From Panagrolaimus kolymaensis (Eukaryota; Nematoda; Chromadorea; Rhabditida; Panagrolaimidae), in assembly GCA_028622995.1 (NCBI GenBank), contig JAJQJQ010000023.1, forward strand, positions 1,860,001-1,924,000: 64,000 bases of DNA. Reading direction: 5' to 3'. This document shows positions 54,609 to 64,000 of this stretch, in pieces. The first letter of the stretch is position 1, and each line of letters starts with the position of its first letter. The notes under the pieces are model-generated. The model did not search any database, was not told where the DNA came from, and was given only the letters and a program-made list of their open reading frames with translations. A program made the translations under genes and the position numbers.

Positions 54609-55459
54609 AAAAAACTTTTTTTTATTTTCTCACTATTTTTTGATCCAAAAATAAAAATGATGATGTAATTTGATCATAAAAATTTATACATACGATAATA
54701 ATCGAAAGTTTTTTTTAAAGAAAATGAAGGAGAGAATCGAATCTTCAAAAACATATAACAACACATTATTATTTTTTGGGGAAACAAAAAGGTGTCGTAG
54801 ACGTCGGAATGCTCTCTTTGATGCTTTCTTCTCTTTTTTGATTGTTGAAAGTGTTTTGAAGTGAAGTGTATCTATCGGAGTCTCTCTTTCACCATCCTTC
54901 TTCTTATTCTTCTTCTTAGAAACATCATCCAGCACTTGACATATCGTCGCCTTGTAAAAACAAAATTTCAAGTGGGCTTTTTGCACGCAATCGGACAAGG
55001 CTCAGTTCCGAGATGCGCACATTCTTACTCTCTCTTTTTTGTATGCTGTTGTTGTTAATCCTTCAAATTTAACGGTTTCATCTTTCAAAGAAGTGCAGCA
55101 AAATTAAAAAGTCAAACGGTAGCTCTTTTACTTACATATGTTTTTGAGAGTTTTTTTTCTTTTAATTCATTCGAAAGCTCATCTTTGAAATTACTGTAAT
55201 TTAGAGAAGAAAAATTGAAGAGCAAATCGAATCCCTTATTATTTATACTTTAAATAAAAATGTATGCATAAACATAGTTAAAAAGCACTGTAAATTCAGT
55301 GGTAGAAAAATCAATGGAAATGCTTTACAAAAAATAGTTTTGGCCTAAATGTTGTTTTTTCTCTCATAATTAGTGTTGCTTTCTATGCTCTGATAATCAT
55401 GATTATTTGTGTTAACAATTATTTAATTTTATTTAATAAAATTTCAATCAAAAAATAAT
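54609..55459. other. Intergenic spacer between convergent genes
   Basis: 850 bp; a region of moderate composition near 54780-55030 has open frames on both strands but no splice support. Confidence 0.5.
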
Positions 55460-57098
55460 TTAAACATAAGGACGAAATTTTATTCCATCATTAATTGTTT
55501 TATTTTGTTTGGCTTCTGGTTCATCGTTATCCCTTCCTTCGGAAGATCTTGGACGCTTTCGATTTTCTTCAATTTTTGCTGTTTGGTGAGTACTTTCAGT
55601 TGGGGAATATATTAGGTCTTCATGTTGACATCGACGAAGTTTAGCTCGTCTATTTGAAAACCATACCTACAAGTTTTTGTGACTAATGTTTATTGAAATG
55701 GGAATAATGGATTTCTTACTTGTATTCTTGCTTCAGGTAACTGCGTTCTTTGAACTAATTCCTGTCTTTCCTCTTGCGATGGATAATTATTTAGCAAAAA
55801 CGAGTTTTCCAAAATATCCAGTTGATCTTTAAAAAAGATGATACTGTAGTTTTTTAGAAAATCTTAAAAGTGTCTCAAACCTTGTGAAAAGGTGCTTCTT
55901 GAACTTCGACGCGAATTGTTATTGAAAATTTCCTCTTGAGATGCATTTGTTGTATGCATTTGCGGGATGGGTTGTCCTCCCATAAAAACTCCAGGTGGTC
56001 GTTGTTCGGCTCCAATTGCAGCTAATAAAGCTTGTGCACCCAAAAAATGTGGAGGCATTCCCATAAGCTGTCCATAAAAAGGATTTCCTCTTGGACCATG
56101 TGAAGCTGGTCCACCACCGCCGAAGAGAAAACTTGTGGATACTGGTGGCAAAAAAGAAGGAAATCTGATGGGTGGATGTGGAGCTGAAGCGGCAGCAGCT
56201 TGATTGATAATTAACGAAAGTTCTTCGGCTGTTCTTTCTGCTGCTCGAGTTCGCAAAATTCGATTGATGGAACTTACACTTGGTGCTTGTTCACATACTC
56301 CTGTAATGAAATGATATATTTATTCAGTTTTGTATAACTATTTTTTAAGTTTTTTTAAAAAGCTTACCTTCTTTTATAAGTTTTTCACGGATTTCCCAAG
56401 CAAATATTGTTGGACTATCTCGTTTGTATTGTTCGATTTTAGCTACGACTTGTGGAGTTGCAACCTTAAAAGCAATAAGGGAAAGTTGATAACGGTGAGA
56501 AAATGGAAAAAAAGGAAAGTAAAAAAAATTATACCATATGTGAAAGCGGAAGAGAAAAACTTGTTTGTTTAAAAAAAGAAGGGAAAAAATGGGTTTATAA
56601 AAAGCCAAAGTAAAACATTTTTGTAAAATAAAAAGTTTCCCAAAAAGTTTTAAAATCAAAGATTAAAAATTTAAAAATTATAAATTACATTAAGATGATA
56701 AAATCAGATAAATTTGAGGAAAAGAAAAGTCAAAAATGTTAAATATCAATGACTAATGGAATAAATAAAACTTGAAATCATTTTTGTATTTAAAAAAAAT
56801 AGCTGCATATCAAAAATAAATCTTCCAAATTACCGAATTTTTCATTAAAGTGGATATCTTTAGAAACAACAAAAACTCACCTTGGGTTTAGTTCCAACTC
56901 CGCTAACAGGTTTTGGGCTGATCGATGGATTACTCGGAGCGCTCGGATCAAATTGTAGCCGTTTCATAGCTTTGGTACCTAAGAAAATTACAGTAAATTA
57001 AAATCAAAATCAATGAACATTTGGATTTTGAAAAACTAACCCCAAATATGTAAAAGCTGTTCTTGACTAAATCCGGCAGAACCATTTGAAAAATTCAT
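55460..57098 (-). CDS. eyg-1: Eyegone-type Pax homeobox transcription factor (partial paired domain)
   Basis: 328 residues in six exons (57098-57041, 56978-56881, 56464-56368, 56300-55881, 55826-55720, 55666-55460). No N-terminal PAI half of the paired domain is present. Instead the protein reads [20 protein letters not shown], then [20 protein letters not shown] and [12 protein letters not shown], which is the C-terminal RED half, as in Drosophila Eyegone and C. elegans eyg-1. A Pro/Gly-rich linker is followed by a complete homeodomain starting [20 protein letters not shown] and ending [14 protein letters not shown]. It has Ser at homeodomain position 50 as in Pax proteins, and an acidic/Lys-rich tail. 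The first exon ([20 protein letters not shown]) is short. Likely a nuclear developmental regulator. Orthology by domain layout only. Confidence 0.92.
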
Positions 57099-58059
57099 TT
57101 TTTGAAGAAATAAGGAAGAACCGCCTTTAAGGTTTGTTCTTTTGTTAAACGATTAAATGAAACAAAATTGAAACAAGCTTTTTCCGTTTTGTTTTAAAGA
57201 ATCAAGAGAAATCCGCGACAAAAAAATAATACGGTTATTACAGTTGCACTTGACCTCTTGAAAAAAAAAAGCGATGGCGCTAATTGTTGAATTTAAAGGC
57301 GACGACAACGACCAATGATGATGATTGGAAACCAATTTTCACAGCTGCTTCTTCTTAAATGCTAAGAAAACGAAGAAGAAAAAACGGAAGAAAACAATAT
57401 TCTTAAAATTAGGATTCAAAAAAGCGATGACAAAATAAGATTACTGTCAATCGTCAGCTTCTTATTCTCTCACTATTTTCTTTGATTTTGAGTTTAAGCA
57501 GCAAAACTAGACATTGGCTTGCTTGCTTGCTTGTCTTCGCCCCTTTTTATATTTGGGAGGCGCGTGGTAACGATGCTCTTGAGTGTGGCAACTTTCAAAG
57601 AAATATGATTGCACTTTTGCGCAAAGGTATTAATTTTCAATAAATCGGAGAGTTTGAGAAAAAGAAGCTATATTTCTTAGATCTTTTTCTTCTTCTTGTT
57701 AGGCAGCGCAGCGCCAAGGTATAAGATGACAACAAAAAAAAATGTGTCAAAATAGCAATACCTACTTTTGATTGTAAAGACATAAAAAATAAGTTTTTGG
57801 AATTAAAGCAAATCGAAAAAAAAATTCTCTAAGTAATTCTAAGAGGCCGCTTCTGTAATCAAATTTTAAGCTCGCTTTAACCAAATCACAAAGGCTTAAT
57901 CTCTCGAAAAAAGTTAAAAAAAGATATCTTCAAAATACACAGAATCCTTTATTTTTTAAATTATAAAATTTATTATACATACAAATACGATCAAAATTCA
58001 GTCATTAAAATTTTATCATACACATATTTGATGGTTGATAGAAGGATCCGAGTATATTA
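57099..58059. other. Intergenic, no gene seen
   Basis: 960 bp upstream of the eyegone-like gene and downstream of the MSP gene. AT-rich; no motif called. Confidence 0.5.
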
Positions 58060-59224
58060 TTAGTGGACAGCAGCAAGAGAGGGTTGAACGTGTGCTTCAG
58101 TTGCAGAAACGCCAGCAGCAGGAGCAAAAGTTGGATGAGCATTTGGTTCGGTGACAAGCAAAGGAAGGACCATCATTGAAGCAGGATTACCAGATTTGAA
58201 AAGATTTTTAGGATTTTCTTCAAGTCCAGCCTATAAATTCAAAGGTTTTATTTAAAAATGATATTAAAATTCAGACTTACTTTAGTTGTGACAAAAATAA
58301 TTTTATCAACCTTGTTTGAGCCATTTTGACGCATGACATCAACATTCAAAGTTTGTCCAGGTTCAACAATTGCATAAACAGGATTAACACGATAGCAATT
58401 GTTGTCAGAACATTTAACTTTGACTGCTTGACGTTCAGCTGTTTGATTCAAGAGCGAGATTGATTGCATTCCACCAGCAGCAGACCAACGAAGTTCAGCA
58501 GGTTGCATTTTGAATTCGTGGCTAGCTCCAACATTAGCATTAGCATCAACAGCTCCAACGGATGGTGGTTGCTTCATGGAGATTGAACGTTGAGTTGAGG
58601 CAGATTTGACAGATTTCTGTAACTCAAAAACATATAATAGTGATCAAAATAAATAAAACTTACGTCAAGAGGAACAACACCAGCAACAGCGACACGACCA
58701 GAAGGAGGTTGAGCTTGACCAGATTTAGGAGCAACACCAGCACGAGATGATGGAGGACCAGATTGAACTTCACGTTTGGATTTCTTGGATTTTGATGATT
58801 TGGAGTCTTTCTTAGATTTGGAGTCCTTTTTGGATTTCTTTGATTGACCATCAATGTTGGACTAAAATAATAACAACATAAGAAAATTGATCATAAATAT
58901 CAAAATAATACTCACCTTAGTTGAGCGCTTGGATTTGCCATCTTTGTCTTGCTTGGTTGACTTTGGTTTGCCAGACTTGCTTGAAGTTCCACGTTTGCTT
59001 TTGCCACTCTTTGATGAAGCACCAGCTTTGGAGGATTTGTTGACAGCCTTTGTTTTATCACCAGGACGAGCTGCAGCACCAGGACGACGAGCAGGATCTT
59101 CACGTTTCTTTCCACATCCAATATTGACGATTGCAGTAAGAACTGCTGGAACAGCAAGAGCAAGACCACATTGAATTAAACCAAGAGGTGATTCAACAAA
59201 TTGAGATAAATCCATTGAAGCCAT
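58060..59224 (-). CDS. Membrane-anchored MSP-domain protein with basic linker
   Basis: 337 residues in four exons (59224-58916, 58861-58664, 58616-58281, 58230-58060). The N-terminal hydrophobic segment (GLIQCGLALAVPAVLTAIVN) is probably a membrane anchor. A ~130-residue Lys/Ser-rich linker follows (repeated KSKK, SSKS). Next comes a domain with MQPAELRWSAAGGMQSISLL, KVKCSDNNCYRVNPVYAIVEPGQ and DVMRQNG, the MSP core with the typical N/D..YRVNPV..I..PG pattern. The tail (AGLEENPKNLF to LAAVH) is nonpolar. It resembles VAP-like or MSP-anchoring proteins more than filament MSPs. The start is the first in-frame ATG (MASMDLS). Confidence 0.85.
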
Positions 59225-59589
59225 CACAAGTTTGTTTTGAGAGAGAGAGTGAACAACGACCGTTCTTTGATGCAAACCGAAGAACAAATGAGCTTTTATA
59301 TGAAAATCATGGCAGAGTATATTGATTATTGAGGCTCATGCAAATTTTCTAAACAAACTGTTAAATTTACAAGAAAGTGGCGGAAGGAAAATTAACATAA
59401 CAAAAATGTATGAGAACGAAACTCTGAATTAGCTTTCAGCGTACATTAATACAGGCGAGCAATGTGGATATGATCGAAGTAAATTTAAACAAAAGATTTA
59501 TTTTTTGAAACAAACATATGCAACAACAACAAAAAGTAAAAATATTAACAAGTTTATTACATTTGATCATCATCGTTTTGAAGTTTTGC
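59225..59589. other. Intergenic spacer
   Basis: 365 bp between the MSP gene and the helicase 3' end; no feature seen. Confidence 0.45.
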
Positions 59590-61368
59590 TTATGTTCCAC
59601 TATTTCTGGCATTTGCAAGTTTTGAAAATAATGGACCATTTCCAAAGTTGATAGCAACTCCAGGACGAATTCGACCAGTTCTTCCAATACGATATAAATA
59701 TGTTTCAAATTGTTCAGGCATTTCAACATTCATAATCTAAAAACAAAACAAAAAGTAAGTAAGTGGTACTATAAAGAAACAAAAAAACTTACTCGATCAA
59801 GATCTTTGACGTCTAAACCACGAGCCATAACATCACTAGCTACAAGAACATTCGCATCACGAGTACGAAATTCATAAAGAGATTGTTCACGAAAATCTTG
59901 GCCACGATCTCCATTGATTGGCTTTGCAGGAATACCTTTGTCAGTTAAATATTGTGCAACATATTCACTCATGTGCTTCGAATTCAGGAAAATGAGAGTT
60001 TTGGTTAATAATTTGACATCACCAAGTTTTTTGACTTCTTCAAGTAGCAAATCAGCAGCTTTCTCGACGGCTTCAGCTTGATTACATTTGATAAAACGTT
60101 CTTGAATCCTCTTGTTTGGACAATTGAGAGAATTTGTAATAAATACATAATCTTTATGACAGAATTCTTCGATCAGAGGAGTAAGTTCATCAGTCATAAA
60201 AGCGGAGAATAACAATGTTTGTCGTTTTTCTTTCTAAAAAGGAATGATGAATATGGAAGAAGAAAAACGAGATAAAACATACGTGTGGAAAACCTTCGGT
60301 TAGAACAATTTTTCTGATATCTTCCAGAAATTCACCTTCAAGCATACGATTGGCTTCATCTGAAATCAAGGAATGTTTTAAAAAGAAAAGTTGCAAAATT
60401 GTGTGATTACCTAGTACAAGAAAGCGAATATTATTTGGAACAATATATCCTTCTTCAAGAAAGTGCTGTAATCGGCCAGGTGTTGCACAAAGAATATCAC
60501 ATCCATCCAAAAGTTCGTCCATATTTTTCAACGAGTTATATTGACCATATGCTTTACCAACAGAAACACCAGTCTCTAAAATTAAAGCATTAGAAAGGAG
60601 AGAAGTTGAAATAAAACTAACTATCAGTAAACTTTAAAGCAGTTTCAAAGATTTGAAGAATAAGTTCACGGGTTGGACCAATGATGAGAGCCAGAGGTGA
60701 ATAAGCTTTAGAATAGTATTTTTTATTTCCTTTGATTCGCATACATAAGTCGATGATAGGGATGAGATAGCTCTAAAAGCGAAATATGTAAAAAGAAATG
60801 ACCAAACAAATTCTTACTGCAGTTTTTCCGGATCCAGTTTCTGCGTGACCAACAACATCGAATTCATCTAGAATGAATGGAATCACAGCACCTTGGATTT
60901 TTCGAGGTTTGATAAAGTAAGATCTTTCTTTAATGTTCTTCAATAGACGGGGTTCAAGTTCGGCAGCTTCCCAATTGCTAAAAAACAATTCATGAGTTAA
61001 AACACGCATAGAATATTAGAAGCTTACTCGATAAATAAAACATTGTCTGGAACATTTCCAACATGAACATCGTGGTCTTCATTCACAATCATAGCATAAT
61101 CTTCTGCACATTTCTTATCTTCCATGTAAAGTTCTCGGATTCCACGAACATGAGGTACATATCTCGGTGGAGGAAGCGATGGCAATGGTGGATTAAAATC
61201 ATAAGCATTCGAATCAGCGATTGTAAGTAAAGTGCTTACATCTAAAAAATAAATGATATAAAAAGCTTTGACGGTGAAAAAGTTACCTGCAGTGCTTGTT
61301 TTCTTCTCTTTTTCCGATGTCCATTCAGTAGAACCAGTTTTGCTTGCACTTTTGTTAACAGAGCTCAT
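59590..61368 (-). CDS. DEAD-box-like RNA helicase with DEAN and SAF motifs
   Basis: 478 residues in eight exons (61368-61287, 61241-61028, 60977-60818, 60772-60622, 60575-60411, 60359-60283, 60233-59793, 59736-59590). The N-terminus is Ser/Lys-rich without RGG repeats. Conserved motifs are NWEAAELEP (upstream aromatic region), KPRKIQ (Q-motif), AETGSGKTA (motif I), PTRELI (Ia), TPGRL (Ib), DEAN in place of DEAD (motif II), FSAF in place of SAT (III), LIFLNSK (IV), VASDVMARGLDV (V) and YRIGRTGR (VI). The chain ends about 30 residues past motif VI. General form is Vasa/PL10/LAF-1-like (inference). The last Asp of DEAD helps couple ATP to unwinding, and SAT is needed for unwinding, so activity may be altered. 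Confidence 0.9.
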
Positions 61369-61939
61369 ATTTAACAGCAATCAAGATGACGAAGCAAAAT
61401 AATTGAAGTTAATAATTTTCAACGAATCAAACAACAAAATTTAGAGAAGAGATGGAAATGAAAGAATGCAAGTATTAGGCTTGAACTGCATCTTGAAACT
61501 TTCGGCACAAGATTTAGAAGGGTATAAATTAAGAATGACTTTCAAAAAATCTTTGAAGCTTCCAAATACATATTTTTTTGAAGGTTTCATCATGGTTATG
61601 AAAATGCCATTTCTATGTAATTATTTTTCTGCTTAATATTTTTATATACAATTTATTAAACTTTAAAATTAAAGATTTTTAACGTTGTTGTTTGATATTT
61701 CTGATATTCCGCAATCCCTCTGACTTTAAATTTTTATGATAGGAATTAATGCTTCTTTTTTTTTCTTCATGTTTTAATTTGTAATAAAATCGATGGCAAC
61801 TTTTATTATTGCAATAAAAAAGCTTTAATTAATAGTAATAATAAGGTATTGTTCGATTATGGTTCTTTTTTTTTATTGTTTTAACTTTTCTTTAAAATGG
61901 ATTCACAACAAAAACTTTTAATCATTTACAAAAAATTCT
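61369..61939. other. Intergenic, helicase promoter side
   Basis: 571 bp between the helicase start and the UGT 3' end; nothing recognised. Confidence 0.5.
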
Positions 61940-63970
61940 TTAAACATTTTTAACATTGGGTGACATAAATTTAAACATAAAATAAATAGTTATCAAACTA
62001 CCAAAAGCACTTGCAAGCATCATTGCAAATACGTCTAAACAAAAATATTCAATTACGGTAACTTCTGATACTTTCATATGTAAGATATCGGTTAAATCTG
62101 GAAAGGCTGCAGCCATTTCAATTCTTTTAACAAAATTATCTTTAGGTTTTTCAGGTCGTGAAGTTAAAATGGATGAAATTTGTTTTGCTTTAGCAGAATA
62201 CATTGGATTTTTAAGAATTTCATTTAGAGCATTGGTAATTTTTTCGAGAGAAAGATCGCGTTTATCCAATTTTGTTGCAACCCCATTTCTTTGTGCGCAT
62301 TCTGTATTGTATCCTTGATCTGCGAATAGAGGGATGGAAACGAGAGGTTTGCCGGCATATGATGCTTCTATGAACGAATTCAATCCCATGTGGGAGATGA
62401 AAGCTTTGACACGTGAATCATCTAAAATTGAAACCGAATGATTAAATAAAATCATGCATACTTTAAACTTTTATTGTTCGTCTTTTTCTCTCTCTAAAGT
62501 GCAAAACGTAAAAAAAAAAAAATGCTGCTGTTAAGAAAGTTATGAGACAGAAAAAAAAAGACAATCAAACAACGCTTATCAAATTGAAGCACTCTAAGCT
62601 GTCGCAGCCCTCACAGGTTTTTAATGCTGATGATTGATTGATAAGAGAATCTTCAATTCATGGTGGTCCGGCTTCTAAAAGTGCAAAATGAAACTTACAA
62701 AGGAGACTCGTTTGTGGAAGCCATAAAGTTGTTTCGACATTTGAAAAATTACTCAAAACCATATCATCTGGTTCATCATATTTCCAAAGAAAAGTATATT
62801 CAGGAAAACGGGCAAATGCATTGAGAAAATTGAGTTTTTGTTCAATGGTTAGCATTCCTGATTTTGCATTGGAACCAAATGAAAAAATAACTGTACCATT
62901 TGGGCGAAGGGAAAGAATTTGTTCAAATTCCTAAAAAAAATTCACTTTTGTACATAATTGACACTTCATCAGACGCAAGAAAAATCAAGATTACTTTTTC
63001 AAGAGGTTTGGGTTTGGTTAAAGCAATTCCACCAATATATTGAATTTTAGCTGAGATCGGTTTAGGTAAATCAAGGATTTCATTTGTATTTATAAAAACA
63101 TAAGTCATTTTTCTCATTAAATATGCCAAAGATGGAAAGTTTTCATAACGGGAGGAGAAAACTTTTTGCTAAAATTTAATGCTATTTTAAAATTTGATTT
63201 TATGTTGAAGAAAAAAACAACATACTTCACCATCAAATAAAATATTTAAATTAAACCAAGTATAAAATATAAATTTTAAATTTTCCCATCGATCTGTAAG
63301 AGATAATCTTCCACCAACTTTTGTTGGATTCATATCATCAGTAATATACGATGGATGACCATTAATTCCAAGTAAAGCCGATGTGTAAAACATGAGAGGA
63401 GTAGCAAAAACACCGGTGGTAGCACGAATTCCAAGAATGTGTGCAATACCAAACGCACAACCATCCCAACAACTTGAAACTAAAACATCATAATCATTGG
63501 CTTTTAATTGTTTCATTAATTGAGTATTTGAAACAAGTTCCTCGCAAAAAGTTGAACGAGTTTCAAGAAAGGCATCATCGAAAAATGAAATCCTTCCTTT
63601 CGTAACAGCATTTTGCATGTGACCCATTTTAAACCATGGAGAATTTTCCATTTCAATCCTCCAAATATTTTTTGCTTTATTTGTTCCATTCATTTTGACA
63701 TTGGAATTCCAAACTTGTATTATCAAATCCTATAACATTTTTTTGTTTGTTTGTTAGGTAAACGAAAATGAAAATTTTGTGTTGCTTTAAATTATCGGCA
63801 AATAAACTTACAACTTTATGGCCTTTTTCCACTAATGTATCCACCACGGATCCAATATGTTGAACATGGCTCATACCCAAAGCTGTTTGATATACCAAAA
63901 TTCTTAGGCTTTGAACATTTGAAATAAAAATTAAAAAACAAAAAATAGCAGAAATAAAATATCCTTTCAT
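61940..63970 (-). CDS. UDP-glucuronosyl/glycosyltransferase (UGT)
   Basis: Phase II detoxification-type enzyme transferring a sugar from a UDP-sugar to small lipophilic substrates, in the ER lumen. 516 residues in five exons (63970-63812, 63729-63226, 63168-62995, 62930-62699, 62421-61940). Signal peptide MKGYFISAIFCFLIFI, an N-terminal acceptor domain starting LRILVYQTALGMSHVQH (the SHVQH-type His), VIFSFGSNA (the FGS motif), WLPQTSLL, then the UGT signature from AFISHMGLNSFIEASYAG to PLFADQGYN, ending in a C-terminal membrane helix (MLASAFGSLITIYFMFKF). The signature has HMG where HGG is usual; the catalytic His is in the N-terminal half and is present. Upper exon-5 boundary within one base. 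Complete gene, ending close to the window edge. Confidence 0.94.
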
Positions 63971-64000
63971 TTTTTACTTAAAATCAAAATCAAACAAAAA

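Overview
This window is about 64 kb of an AT-rich nematode nuclear genome. Nearly every gene is split by short introns with GT...TTTYAG borders. The gene content is typically nematode: major sperm protein (MSP) domains, ShKT domains, nematode chemoreceptors, a RAB-3 ortholog and an eyegone-type Pax gene. The AT richness and intron style fit a clade IV worm (panagrolaimid, strongyloidid or tylenchid relatives), but this is only an inference. Exon structures were built by hand. Where every exon boundary was worked out, the joined exon lengths give an open frame; the second and third SDRs and the two proteases were joined by eye without that length check.

Layout. 1-4885: gene-free, with an inverted CGGTT-repeat region. 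4886-6798: SLC7-type amino-acid transporter (+). 7077-11705: three tandem carbonyl-reductase-like SDRs (+). 12164-14786: two tandem secreted S1 proteases (+). 15044-16112: LID-less adenylate-kinase-like protein (-). 16855-21558: germinal-centre kinase III (MST/STK24-25, GCK-1 type) (-), with an MSP-domain exon nested in one intron. 22281-23080: unknown protein (+). 23500-24565: RAB-3 (-). 24749-24939: palindromic TTAA element. 27889-31715: two 7TM receptors (+). 31928-33964: rhodopsin-type peptide receptor (-). 33965-39595: gene-poor, with a second TTAA element. 39596-41070: active protein tyrosine phosphatase (+). 41585-46400: two chemoreceptors (+) flanking a triple ShKT secreted protein (-). 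46971-47731: Mpv17/PMP22 protein (+). 48127-49565: TMEM144-like transporter (-). 52118-54608: divergent G-protein alpha subunit (+) with an alternative terminal exon. 55460-57098: eyegone/Pax homeobox (-). 58060-59224: membrane-anchored MSP-domain protein (-). 59590-61368: DEAD-box-like helicase with DEAN/SAF motifs (-). 61940-63970: UDP-glycosyltransferase (-).

There is no single pathway or operon. Small local duplications (SDRs, proteases, 7TM receptors) sit among conserved neuronal, signalling and developmental genes. Two MSP proteins and a small PTP suggest some sperm expression (inference). The most interesting items are the nested, phase-compatible MSP exon in the GCK-III kinase, the Gα gene whose first exon can also splice to a small stop-containing exon, the LID-less adenylate kinase paralog, the DEAN/SAF helicase, the two related palindromic TTAA elements, and a Helitron-like 3' end. 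I saw no tRNA, rRNA or CRISPR.
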